64,000 bases of DNA from an uncultured Anaerococcus sp. GTDB lineage: Bacteria > Bacillota > Clostridia > Tissierellales > Peptoniphilaceae. The notes under the pieces are model-generated. The model was not told the DNA's origin, searched no databases, and saw only the letters and a list, made by a program, of their open reading frames with translations. Below are positions 37,361 to 45,780 of this stretch, piece after piece (position 1 is the first letter of the stretch; every line of letters begins with the position of its first letter). The stretch covers positions 70,173-134,172 of the forward strand of contig NZ_CALTTY010000003.1 of assembly GCF_943912385.1 (NCBI RefSeq). Reading direction: 5' to 3'. The position numbers were made by a program, and so were the translations under genes.

Positions 37361-38216
37361 GTTAAGAAACCACAGGAGAATAATAATCCAAGCCTTATCT
37401 ACCCTGGCCCAAAATTTCCACTTGGATAATTTCTTCAAGGGTAAAGTTTACCAAGGATCCGGCAAAAAAGTTTGCCTACCAGGTCTAAATTGCTATTCAT
37501 GTCCGGGTGCGGCAGGATCTTGTCCTATAGGAAGTCTTCAGGCGGTAATCGGATCTAAGAATTACAAGTTTTCTTATTATGTTATAGGAATAATGATGTT
37601 TTTTGGGGTCATACTTGGTAGGCTTATATGTGGATTTTTGTGTCCCTTTGGATTTTTCCAGGACCTCTTACATAAGCTTCCAACAAAGAAATTTTCAACT
37701 AAGAAATTAAGGGTCTTAAGATACATAAAATACATAATCTTAAGTGCCCTACTTGTGGGTGTGGGTTTTGCCTTAAAGGGTCAATATGAAGTAGTTCCAC
37801 CATTTTTCTGCAAGTATCTTTGTCCTCAAGGAATCATGGAGGCAGCCCTACCACTTGCTGGTAAAAATGTTGCCCTAAGAGGAGCCTTGGGTCCACTGTT
37901 TAGGTTCAAATTTGTGATCTTGATAATTACAATTATCCTTTCAATAGGATTTTTTAGACCTTTCTGTAAGTGGATCTGTCCGCTAGGTGCATTTTATTCA
38001 TTATTTAATAAGTTTTCCCTCTATCAACTAAATTTAGATAAGGATAAGTGCATAGACTGCGGCAAGTGCGAAAGAGTTTGCAAGATGGATGTGGATATTA
38101 GAAAATCAACCTGCCACTTAGAGTGTATAAGGTGCGGAGATTGTGTTAGCGCATGCCCTACAAAGGCAATAACAAGTGAATTTATAAAGAAAAAAGGAGA
38201 TAAAAATGAAAAATAA
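37353..38216 (+). CDS. Membrane 4Fe-4S binding protein (NapH/CcoG-like)
   Basis: 287 residues starting with TTG, overlapping the previous gene by 8 bases. Several membrane helices with Cys clusters in loops (GLNCYSCPGAAGSCPIG, CGFLCPFG, CKYLCPQG, CKWICPLG). These precede a C-terminal double ferredoxin motif CIDCGKCERVC and CIRCGDCVSACP for two 4Fe-4S clusters. Probably passes electrons across the membrane to the thioredoxin-like lipoprotein encoded next. The cassette order (CXXC peptide, Fe-S protein, TlpA) suits extracytoplasmic disulfide or peroxide reduction. Confidence 0.87.
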   Translation: MDKLRNHRRIIIQALSTLAQNFHLDNFFKGKVYQGSGKKVCLPGLNCYSCPGAAGSCPIGSLQAVIGSKNYKFSYYVIGIMMFFGVILGRLICGFLCPFGFFQDLLHKLPTKKFSTKKLRVLRYIKYIILSALLVGVGFALKGQYEVVPPFFCKYLCPQGIMEAALPLAGKNVALRGALGPLFRFKFVILIITIILSIGFFRPFCKWICPLGAFYSLFNKFSLYQLNLDKDKCIDCGKCERVCKMDVDIRKSTCHLECIRCGDCVSACPTKAITSEFIKKKGDKNEK

Positions 38217-38874
38217 AAGCAAAATGATTTTAACTTTAATGATGGCTGCTAGCCTCGCAGCCTGCGGACAAAAAGACGCTAAGGAAGAAGCAAAAACAAA
38301 AGAAGATGTGGCACAAGAAGCAATAAGTCAAGCAGAAATGCCAGAAGGGGCACAAATCACAACAGATACAGAAACCCCAATTGAAATGCCAGAAGTGGAA
38401 GGTGAAAAACCAAATACTCTTGGTAATTTTGAAGCAAAAGATCAAGACGGCAAGAAATTTACTAATGAAGACTTCAAAAACTACGACGCAACAGTTATAA
38501 ACCTATGGTTTACCGGTTGTTCTGCCTGCATCCAAGAGATGCCAGAGCTAAATAAAGTAGCAGATGACCTTAAAAAAGATGACAAGGTTAATTTCCTAAC
38601 CCTTTGTACAGATGCAGAATATGACGAGTCAACAATGGCAGCCTACAAGAGAATAATTGACGGAAACAAGCCAACCTACCAGGCCCTAGGTGTAAAAAAC
38701 GAGGGTGAAATCAAAAAATACCTAGACCATGTGTTTGCTTACCCAACAACAATAGTTGTTGATAAAAACGGCGAGATTATAGGAGATGATGTGGTAGGCG
38801 CAATCACACCAGAAGACCAATTAGCCAAGCTTAAAAACAATATCGAAAAAGCTAAGGAATCTTCAAACAAATAA
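38206..38874 (+). CDS. TlpA-like thioredoxin-fold lipoprotein
   Basis: 222 residues: signal peptide with lipobox LAA-C (Cys20), linker, then a TlpA/AhpC-type thioredoxin domain with active site CSAC (Cys105-Cys108) in NLWFTGCSACIQEMPEL and cis-Pro in YPTTIVVD. Extracytoplasmic reductase or peroxidase. AAAGGAGAT precedes the start; overlaps the Fe-S gene by 11 bases. Terminator follows. Confidence 0.9.
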   Translation: MKNKSKMILTLMMAASLAACGQKDAKEEAKTKEDVAQEAISQAEMPEGAQITTDTETPIEMPEVEGEKPNTLGNFEAKDQDGKKFTNEDFKNYDATVINLWFTGCSACIQEMPELNKVADDLKKDDKVNFLTLCTDAEYDESTMAAYKRIIDGNKPTYQALGVKNEGEIKKYLDHVFAYPTTIVVDKNGEIIGDDVVGAITPEDQLAKLKNNIEKAKESSNK

Positions 38875-38905
38875 GAAACATTTCTCCCTAAGAAATATTC
38901 TGTTT

Positions 38906-38930
38906 ATCCCGGCATAGTCCGGGATTTTTT
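38906..38930 (+). terminator. Terminator of redox cassette
   Basis: ATCCCGG CATAGT CCGGGAT with six T. Confidence 0.9.
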
Positions 38931-38990
38931 GCTTTTTCCCATAAAATCCATTCCTTTGTGATATAATTAAATAAAATAATGGGAGATATT

Positions 38991-40265
38991 ATGAAAAAGA
39001 AAGTATTCTTTACAAGTCTTGTCTTAGCAAGCCTTATGAGCATTGGTGTTAGCTATGGGGCAGAAGATGGGATTGTTTATTATGATGACACCAGCCTTGA
39101 TACAGTCTTTGATCAATATGAAGACTTCGAAAAAAGCTTAGAAAATCCTAAGGAAGAAAGTCAGTAATAAGAACCGACCTACCACTACAAGGAAGATGGG
39201 AGCTTTGCCAAGGGGCTGACAGACCTGGATGATGTCCGTCGCTACTTTGATAAGAAAACAGGTCAGATAGTAAAAAACAAAACTATAGCAAGCGAGAATA
39301 TCCACGTTGATTAGGATGGTATAGCCCGCCATATCGGCTGGGACTATTTTAACGGCAAACTTGGCTACTATGACCCAAAAACAGGCTATGCTAAGGGCCT
39401 TAAACAGATTGGAAATATCACCTATGGCTTCGATCAAGATGGATCAATTTTTAGGAAGCAAAACAGGATTTTCAATGGAAAAAATTATTATTTCAATAAT
39501 TATGGAGAAGCTATAGTTACAAATGGGTCTTACGCAAAGGGCTGGGTTGGTGATAGGTACTATTATCAAGATGGCAAACCAGCAGAAGGGCTTGCTACAA
39601 TAAACGGCAAAAAATACGCCTTCCACGAAAGAAGTCTAAAGCTTCTTCGAAATACAAACAAGGTTTTTGGCCACAAGATGTATGCTATAAATGGCAAGGG
39701 AGAAGCGATCTTTAAATACAATGTAGCCCATAGCCAACTAAGACGTGGTACAGAAGGCAGATTTAGGCCCGGATTTTCTCAAAATCTTATGAGAAAAACA
39801 CCTTACTTTAGTCAAAACGACCCACGATGGAAAAATACTGCCTATTCTTCTTCAACAATTGGAAAACTTGGCTGTGGACCAACAGCCATGGCCATGGTTT
39901 TAAACCGAAAGCTAAGCACAAACGATATTTATCCGACAAACACCATGGCAGTTGCTCGTGACTATGCGTCTTGGGACGGTACAGACTGGCAATACTTTAT
40001 AGAGGGAGTAGAAGCTTATGGCCTAAAATCCTATGACGTACCTGTTCAAAAAGATGCTTTTACACAAGCGCTAAGGACAAATCCGATTGTCGTAAGGGTT
40101 GGGGCTGGTTCTTTTATAAATACTGGCCACTACATGGTTGTGGATTCCTACAAAAATGGAACTTTTGTAATAAATGACCCCTTCAATTATAGAAAAAACA
40201 CCTTGGATAATATATCCTGGAAGAGGCTAAGGAGCGAAGTGACCGTAGCCTGGGAAATAAAATAA
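38991..40265 (+). pseudogene. Secreted C39-like cysteine peptidase with cell-wall repeats, three in-frame stops
   Basis: One continuous frame runs from ATG 38991 (GGGAGA upstream) to TAA at 40265 but contains TAA TAA at 39165-39170 and TAG at 39312-39314, with no frameshift. Order: signal peptide ending near VSYGAEDG; a short acidic region; repeats of the YYFN-x-x-G / GWxxxRYYYQDGKPAEG cell-wall-binding type; then a C39-type peptidase domain with catalytic Cys in GKLGCGPTAMAM and His in NTGHYMVVD. The C-terminal part alone (from 39678) is open but lacks a signal peptide. A mix of stop types argues against recoding; decay is the simplest reading. Confidence 0.8.
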
Positions 40266-40274
40266 GGAGATGAA

Positions 40275-40436
40275 ATGATATATTTAAAAATTATGGTAAT
40301 TACCATGATTATAACAATAATAATGGAATTTATGACAAGAAAACTTATAGAAAAATACGGCAAAGACAAGACTATCTCAATAATAAAAACTATAGCTGTT
40401 GTTGCTATAGCAATGTTTCTTAAAGAAATAATATAA
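40275..40436 (+). CDS. Small two-helix membrane protein
   Basis: 53 residues starting at ATG 40275 behind AAGGAGATGAA. Two hydrophobic segments (ITMIITIIMEFM and IIKTIAVVAIAMFL) are separated by a basic/acidic loop (RKLIEKYGKDK). No family recognised. It is 9 bases after the broken peptidase gene and probably on the same transcript. Confidence 0.5.
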   Translation: MIYLKIMVITMIITIIMEFMTRKLIEKYGKDKTISIIKTIAVVAIAMFLKEII

Positions 40437-40442
40437 ATAAAG

Positions 40443-40462
40443 GCAGGCTAATTTCAGCCTGC
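40443..40462. terminator. Weak terminator between convergent genes
   Basis: GCAGGCT AATTTC AGCCTGC hairpin with no strong T run. Confidence 0.45.
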
Positions 40463-40466
40463 GGAT

Positions 40467-41324
40467 TTAATTAATTCCTAAAATTAAGTAGGAAAGGTAT
40501 TTGTTTTTGATTTTAAAAACAGCCTCGGCCAGGATGTAGGATGATAGAATGGCAATTATTGAAATTCCTAGCCTATCGATATTAGTATTTGTCTTTAGAA
40601 TTATAAAAACACTAGGATAAATAAAGATAAGCGCAAAGGCAATATAGTCTACAAATCCCATAGTTGACTCGTTTGAGATGGTCTTTAGACTAACATAGGC
40701 AAGGGGAAAGATAGTAAATAAAAAGTCATAGTCAATCTTTATATAGGTGTTTTTTAGATAAACTTCTCCCGCCAATAAGAAAATCGCCAGAGCTAAAAGC
40801 AGTGGATTAAGCCTTGCGGCAGATTTTACCCTTAGGGCCATTACATAGAAACTAAAATAGAGGAAAAAATCCTCAAAACCATTTAGAATTCCAAACCTAT
40901 TTGTAAAGGAGATGGCAAGGTAAAGTAAAAATGAAATCCCTCCTATGACTGATGTTGTAAGACTTCCCAGAATTCTATTCAGGATAAATTCTATGATGAA
41001 AAATGCGGCAAGGATTACAATAATTCTATAAAGGCTAGTTATTATAGTCAATAAATCTGTCGGAAGTTTTGAAGAAAATCCTCCATTTACGACAAGGGCC
41101 ATTATGAGGCTATGGATTAAAAGGGGCAAAAAGATTAGGCCAACCTTTTTTGTTTCCATGTAGGAAATTTTAAAGGCTAGGTAAGAAATCACCAGGGGAG
41201 TGAGGGATTTTTCTATTAAATTTTCATCAAGTAATAAGTTTTTAGCAAGAAAGGCCTTGAAAATCAAACCTAGTAGGGCAAGGATAGTCAGGCCTCCTGC
41301 AAAATTATTTTTAAGGTATTTCAT
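40467..41324 (-). CDS. Polytopic membrane protein, unknown function
   Basis: 285 residues and about eight to nine hydrophobic helices with short loops. No transporter signature, no nucleotide-binding motif. Starts at ATG 41324 and is convergent with the small membrane protein gene. I recognise no family. Divergent from the gene at 41381, sharing a 56-base intergenic region. Confidence 0.65.
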   Translation of the reverse strand: MKYLKNNFAGGLTILALLGLIFKAFLAKNLLLDENLIEKSLTPLVISYLAFKISYMETKKVGLIFLPLLIHSLIMALVVNGGFSSKLPTDLLTIITSLYRIIVILAAFFIIEFILNRILGSLTTSVIGGISFLLYLAISFTNRFGILNGFEDFFLYFSFYVMALRVKSAARLNPLLLALAIFLLAGEVYLKNTYIKIDYDFLFTIFPLAYVSLKTISNESTMGFVDYIAFALIFIYPSVFIILKTNTNIDRLGISIIAILSSYILAEAVFKIKNKYLSYLILGIN

Positions 41325-41380
41325 ATATTAATCATATCATAAAATGACAGAAATGGTATAGTATTTAAAAGGATGGAATT

Positions 41381-42001
41381 ATGGCAAGACGCAAAAGAAG
41401 TGAAAGAAGAGAATACAAAAACCCAAAAACCAGGGCGAGAAAGAGAAGAGCAAGGGAAAAAAGACGTAGAAGAAGGACTTTTGGACCCTATATCCTGATA
41501 TTTATCCTCCTGGTAGCTGCCATATTTTTTGGCACTAGATCTTTATCCCACAATGTCGACAGGACTATCGAGAAAATCGAAAAATCTATAAAGACCGATG
41601 ATACAGCCTTCATGGAAAATAATATGGATAGGTTAGATTTGATATTTGAGGTCCTTAAAAAATCCTACTCAGACGATAAAAACGAGCAGGATGAATTTGT
41701 GAGGAACAATTTTAAAAACCTCGATATAAAAGTTTTAAACAAGCCTGCTATAGACGGGGGCATGGAAGTAACCCTAAAAATCTCAAATATTAACTACGTA
41801 GAGAGCTTTGAAGAAGTCAAACACCTGGAGAAAGAAAACCAACACAAAGCCTATATGAGGGAATTATCAAAAGACGGGGCTGATGTAAAAAGTACAGACG
41901 CCAAAATCTTCCTAAAGAAAAAACTCTTTGGCTATGAAATCTATGAGTCAAGAGAATTTATCAATGGCATCCTAGGCGGTGCCCTAGATATTGTCCAATG
42001 A
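41381..42001 (+). CDS. Membrane-anchored protein with very basic N-terminus
   Basis: 206 residues. The first 33 are strongly basic (runs of Arg/Lys such as RARKRRAREKRRRRR), then a single helix (about 34-52) and an acidic/mixed outer domain with coiled-coil-like helices. The topology suggests an intracellular nucleic-acid- or phosphate-contacting tail, but this is only inferred. AAAGGATGG precedes the ATG. Its TGA overlaps the ATG of the next gene (ATGA), so they are coupled. Family unknown. Confidence 0.6.
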   Translation: MARRKRSERREYKNPKTRARKRRAREKRRRRRTFGPYILIFILLVAAIFFGTRSLSHNVDRTIEKIEKSIKTDDTAFMENNMDRLDLIFEVLKKSYSDDKNEQDEFVRNNFKNLDIKVLNKPAIDGGMEVTLKISNINYVESFEEVKHLEKENQHKAYMRELSKDGADVKSTDAKIFLKKKLFGYEIYESREFINGILGGALDIVQ

Positions 42002-42906
42002 TAGCAAACAAATCAATTAGAGAAACGAGAAAAACAGCCCGTGACCTTAACCTGGCGGGTCTTACCTGTATACTTTCACTTCTAGTAATGATTCCCTAGG
42101 TCTTATTAGGCCAAATCATAAAAGTTAGACAAAATACAGGAGTTTTATCTAGGTTTTATATATATATTGATAATAAGAATTTGTATTTCCTGTTAATTAT
42201 TTATTTCGCAGCCCTAAGCCTGGCCTTAGCCTATGGATTTGCTAGGAAAATTTTAAAAAGGACCAGGACCTCCCTGGGTCTTGTAGATAAAAATAAATAT
42301 ACTTACTATGGCAAGGGTATTTTACTAGGTTTAGGCCTTATAAGCCTTATAGTCTTAGTCCTAAGACTAGGAGGCTTTGCAGAAATCACAAGAAATTCAA
42401 GTGGCTTTAGGCTAAAACTATTTCTAATATTTGTGCCAGTCTGGATAATCCAGGGTTTTGAAGAAGAATTTTTACTAAGGTCAATCCTCATGAACCAAAT
42501 GGCAGCAGGCGGGAAAGTTACACTTGCAATAATTGCAAACTCCCTAATCTTTTCCATCTTTCACTTGGGAAATACAGGCTTTAACCTCCTTGGTTTTATA
42601 AATATCTTCCTCATGGGCCTCATATTTTCCCTAATATTTTACCTAAAAGACTCCATCTATATGGTAGGGGCAGCCCATTCCTTTTGGAATATGGCCATGG
42701 CAAATATCTACGGCATCCCAGTTTCGGGTAATAGCCTAGAGGGATTAAGTTTTTTTACCACAAGGCTTAAAGGTCCCGCCCTAATTACAGGAGGGGACTT
42801 TGGTCTTGAAGCAAGCCTTGTTAGCACAGCAGTATTTTTATTATTTTTATTGATTTTATTTAAACTTGCCAAAAAAACAATAGAAAACCACCGTGTAAAT
42901 TATTGA
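41998..42906 (+). pseudogene. CPBP (CAAX-like) membrane protease with one in-frame TAG
   Basis: From ATG 41998 the frame runs to TAA 42906 with a single TAG at 42097-42099 (codon 34) in the first membrane segment. The rest is a complete CPBP/Abi intramembrane protease: EEEFLLRS (Glu-Glu-x3-Arg), SIFHLGN and AAHSFWN hold the metal/catalytic residues, with about seven helices. CPBP proteins process prenylated or bacteriocin-related peptides and often give self-immunity. Start at an internal TTG (42181) would keep all catalytic motifs. It stands 90 bases before the putative peptide operon. Confidence 0.75.
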
Positions 42907-42908
42907 TT

Positions 42909-42952
42909 AGGACAAATTTGTCCTGGTCTATATTATTACAATTTGCTATAAT
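42909..42952 (+). promoter_or_regulatory. Palindromic operator plus promoter of peptide operon
   Basis: Perfect 16-bp palindrome AGGACAAATTTGTCCT (42909-42924) and -10 TATAAT (42947-42952); palindrome centre to -10 edge is 30.5 bp. No good -35, as expected for an activator-dependent promoter. ATAAATCGATTTAT-like palindrome (AAATCGATTT, 42961-42970) lies 9 bases after the -10. The same set recurs at 45809. Confidence 0.7.
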
Positions 42953-42995
42953 AATAGTGTAAATCGATTTATAAAATATTATTTAGGAGGCTTAT

Positions 42996-43241
42996 ATGAA
43001 TATCAATAAACTTAATAAGAAGAAAGTCTTAAATATAGCCCTAGTCCTACTAGCATTTGTTTCTTTTATACCAGATATTATGGTATCGAATGTAAGCTTG
43101 GGCTATTCATACGTAAATGCTGCTTGGGCTGCCTATAATCAAGATGTTGTCTCTGCATTAATGGCGATTGGTGGAAATTGGCTGGTAATAGCATCAGCAG
43201 CTTTTATTACAAGTCCAGCAAGTTTGGTTCTATTTTTATAG
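42996..43241 (+). CDS. Small hydrophobic peptide precursor (candidate bacteriocin)
   Basis: 81 residues after a strong TAGGAGG ribosome site. Lys-rich N-terminus (MNINKLNKKK), one hydrophobic helix (about 12-30), then a Gly/Ala/Trp/Ser-rich hydrophobic stretch (LGYSYVNAAWAAYNQ, AIGGNWLVIASAA) ending LVLFL without charge. The size, composition, strong ribosome site, palindromic operator and SpoIIM/DUF95 neighbour suit a secreted or circular bacteriocin-type peptide. I cannot match it to a named family, and no ABC exporter is present. Alternative: a small membrane protein of the same operon. Confidence 0.55.
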   Translation: MNINKLNKKKVLNIALVLLAFVSFIPDIMVSNVSLGYSYVNAAWAAYNQDVVSALMAIGGNWLVIASAAFITSPASLVLFL

Positions 43242-43266
43242 GGGATATCAGAGGGGTAATTATAAA

Positions 43267-43539
43267 ATGAGAAAAAAAATAGCAATTTATTCATTTATAT
43301 CTTTAGTACTTCTCTTAATTTGTAGCTTACCTGTATTATTAGGCTATATACAGTATAATCAAACTAAATATATATTCTATATTTCAATTGTAGCCATATG
43401 TATTGGGGAAACAATACTAATGTATAATGAGGCTCGAAAAAACTTAGATGAGAGAGAACTTAAGCAAAGAAAAAAGATTTACATTATTTTGTTAATAAGT
43501 GGTTTTTTGTTTGCATTTTTGTTAAAAAACCTATTGTAA
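43267..43539 (+). CDS. Small three-helix membrane protein
   Basis: 90 residues with three hydrophobic segments; between the second and third is a charged stretch (YNEARKNLDERELKQRKK). In bacteriocin loci such proteins often serve immunity, but no family is recognised here. A near-copy of the last 70 bases of this gene lies at 46741-46811, showing that the locus was once duplicated. It lies 25 bases after the peptide gene. Confidence 0.6.
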   Translation: MRKKIAIYSFISLVLLLICSLPVLLGYIQYNQTKYIFYISIVAICIGETILMYNEARKNLDERELKQRKKIYIILLISGFLFAFLLKNLL

Positions 43540-43547
43540 GATAGAAT

Positions 43548-44102
43548 ATGGAAGGTAATATAAAACATACAATTCAAAAGATTATATCTGCTAGCATTAT
43601 TTGTGCTTGTTCTTATAATCTTTTGAATTATGTAGTAATATTATATTTGTTTTTTAAATACCCTTTAGAAAGTATTAATGGTAGTGTATTTCTCATTGCA
43701 TCTTCATTAGAATCAGTTCTCATATATTTTACACATTTACTTTATCTGGTTGGATTATTATATATTTTTAAATTGGATGAAGCTATAAATTATGATTTCA
43801 AAAAACCCTTTGATAAAATCCATAACAATTTATATATTATATATATAAGTAATTTATGCTTGCAAGTCATTCTTGCAATTTTATTTGTTAAAAAGATGTC
43901 ATTTGATATTGGCTATAGAGAAACACTATATATATTAACTGATACTAATTTAAGTGCTAGATACATTAGTTTGTTGTTTTACAACTTTGGATTTATAATG
44001 CTTGGTAGCATATTATCAAAAAGTCTAGAAACTAGGAGAAGATTAGAGTATTTGATTTATTTAATACTTCTTATCAATATAACATTAAACTTGCTAGGGT
44101 GA
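43548..44102 (+). CDS. Four-helix membrane protein (possibly DUF2975-like)
   Basis: 184 residues, four to five hydrophobic helices, with a loop DEAINYDFKKPFDKIHNN between helices 2 and 3. The length and spacing resemble DUF2975 proteins, which occur beside small regulators and in bacteriocin loci, but I cannot confirm this. Starts 8 bases after the previous gene with a poor ribosome site, so translation is probably coupled. Confidence 0.55.
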   Translation: MEGNIKHTIQKIISASIICACSYNLLNYVVILYLFFKYPLESINGSVFLIASSLESVLIYFTHLLYLVGLLYIFKLDEAINYDFKKPFDKIHNNLYIIYISNLCLQVILAILFVKKMSFDIGYRETLYILTDTNLSARYISLLFYNFGFIMLGSILSKSLETRRRLEYLIYLILLINITLNLLG

Positions 44103-44106
44103 AAAA

Positions 44107-44661
44107 ATGTATTTTAGAAAAATAATAAAAAATAATATAAAATATGGAATAATAATATACATAGTATTTTTAATATTGGGATTTTTGTTAGGCAAACTAA
44201 CTAATCTGGAGATACTAGATCCTAATACTAGAAATATGTCTCAAGATGAAGGTATATATTTATTTGCAACAATACTAAAAACAAATATACTTGCTATTTT
44301 CTCTATTATTAAAGGAATTTTTGTTTTTGGTGCATGTTCATTTAAAAATTTAATTATAAATGCATATGTATTAGGTTATAATATAGCTATACCATTAATT
44401 CATGGTGAAAGCTTAATTTTTGTAATTAGTATATTTATATTTCATGGAGTTATAGAAATAAGTGCTATTATTTTATCCTTCTCTGTAGGAATTGTTATGC
44501 TAAAAGCTATATTAGAGCTTGATTATATAGATTATAAAAGTATAAATTGGAGATTAGAGATTATTGAATTAATAAAATGTATTATTTTAATATTATTAAT
44601 GGTTGTTCTTTCAGCTGCAATGGAAGCATACATATCAATACCTTTATTTGCAGTAAATTAG
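44107..44661 (+). CDS. SpoIIM/DUF95-family membrane protein
   Basis: 184 residues, five helices. The central FGACSFKNLIINAYVLGYNIAIPL and the following HGVIEISAII match the SpoIIM (DUF95) pattern of G-x-N/H-G-x-x-E. SpoIIM itself acts in sporulation, but homologues of this size are constant members of circular-bacteriocin clusters, where they help maturation or export. No other sporulation gene is near, so the bacteriocin-type role is preferred. Starts 4 bases after the preceding stop. Confidence 0.7.
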   Translation: MYFRKIIKNNIKYGIIIYIVFLILGFLLGKLTNLEILDPNTRNMSQDEGIYLFATILKTNILAIFSIIKGIFVFGACSFKNLIINAYVLGYNIAIPLIHGESLIFVISIFIFHGVIEISAIILSFSVGIVMLKAILELDYIDYKSINWRLEIIELIKCIILILLMVVLSAAMEAYISIPLFAVN

Positions 44662-44726
44662 TTAGTATACATATAGTAATAATATTATTATCTGAATCAC
44701 TATCTCTTAAACAAGTAGGGTAGGCT

Positions 44727-45608
44727 ATGAGATTAGGTATCTATAAATTTGGGAATATTGTGCAAGATATAAGAAAATTAAAGAAACTTAGCCAGGAAGA
44801 TGTTGAGCTTCTTACAGGCATTAGTGTAAAAACAATCTCTAGGTTAGAAAATGGACATATAAACAATCCATCTATAAATATGCTTTTAGACTTATCTAAT
44901 ATTTATGGGGAAGATATAATATCCTTATATTTAAAATGCACTAACGATGCATACTATTTATATAATGATATTATAAAAGAAATACATATATCCTTTGCTT
45001 TTCTAGATAGAGAAGTTAAGGAAATGACTTTGGATAAAATAAAGATATTAGAGAATAAAGCTAAATCATTAAATATTGTATATGAGAAAGAATTACTTAA
45101 AATATTTTTAGAATATATGATTGATTTTAATAAATATAAGCTTAAGGATAATTATGAGAGTCTATCATCAGAAAAAGATAAAAAAATAAAATTTTCAAAT
45201 CAGAGTTATTCTGACTTAGAGCTTAGGATATTAACGATTGTTGCAAGTATATTTAATGGATTTAGAGGGTATGAAAGAATTGATATTTTAAAATTTGCAT
45301 ACGATAATGCCACGAACAAAAAGCTTAAGTTTTTGGCTATTAACAACTATATTAACAAATTATATGTGGATAATAAATATCAAGAGAGCCTAGAGCTTAT
45401 AAACAAAACGTTTTCTTTATTTAAACAATCTTACTCTCTTGAGATATTGACTTATCTTTACTATAATAAATTTTTGTGTGAGCATGAAATGGGATTGATA
45501 GAATGGAAAGAATCCTTAAATAAAGCACTTATCTTTTCTGAAAGTTTAAAGTTAGATAAAGTAAAAGAAATGATAAGTCTTAAAAGTTCAAGAATAATTA
45601 GTGGATAA
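44727..45608 (+). CDS. XRE-type regulator, RRNPP-like (peptide-sensing)
   Basis: 293 residues: N-terminal XRE helix-turn-helix (about 8-65; IRKLKKLSQEDVELLTGISVKTISRLENG) followed by about 220 residues of helices in TPR-like arrangement (AINNYINKLYVDNKYQESLELINKTFSL). Size and layout are those of PlcR/Rgg-type receptors that bind a re-imported signalling peptide. A small exported-peptide gene ends 6 bases beyond its stop on the opposite strand. Two copies of a palindromic operator flank the gene (42909, 45809). No membrane segment. Inferred to be the activator of those promoters. Confidence 0.82.
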   Translation: MRLGIYKFGNIVQDIRKLKKLSQEDVELLTGISVKTISRLENGHINNPSINMLLDLSNIYGEDIISLYLKCTNDAYYLYNDIIKEIHISFAFLDREVKEMTLDKIKILENKAKSLNIVYEKELLKIFLEYMIDFNKYKLKDNYESLSSEKDKKIKFSNQSYSDLELRILTIVASIFNGFRGYERIDILKFAYDNATNKKLKFLAINNYINKLYVDNKYQESLELINKTFSLFKQSYSLEILTYLYYNKFLCEHEMGLIEWKESLNKALIFSESLKLDKVKEMISLKSSRIISG

Positions 45609-45613
45609 TGCTA

Positions 45614-45748
45614 TTATTTCATAAGCTCAAAATGCAGAGGAAGTATAACATTATCCTCTTTGTTATTATCACTATAAAGGAAAATGTTGGAATTTAATAT
45701 AGGTAAAATTAAAGCAAGTAAGAGTATTTTTTTAATAATTTTTTTCAT
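45614..45748 (-). CDS. Candidate signalling-peptide precursor
   Basis: 44 residues, starting at ATG 45748 behind GGAGG. A basic start (MKKIIKKI) and hydrophobic core (LLLALILPIL) form an export signal, followed by a short polar region and a C-terminal segment NVILPLHFELMK. This is the layout of PapR/SHP/Phr pheromone precursors, whose last 5-10 residues are the signal. It is convergent with the RRNPP-like regulator, with 5 bases between them, and driven by the operator-promoter at 45809. Too short for a usual gene call. Confidence 0.7.
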   Translation of the reverse strand: MKKIIKKILLLALILPILNSNIFLYSDNNKEDNVILPLHFELMK

Positions 45749-45780
45749 TGTAACCTCCATTAACATTGTCTATCAAATCT

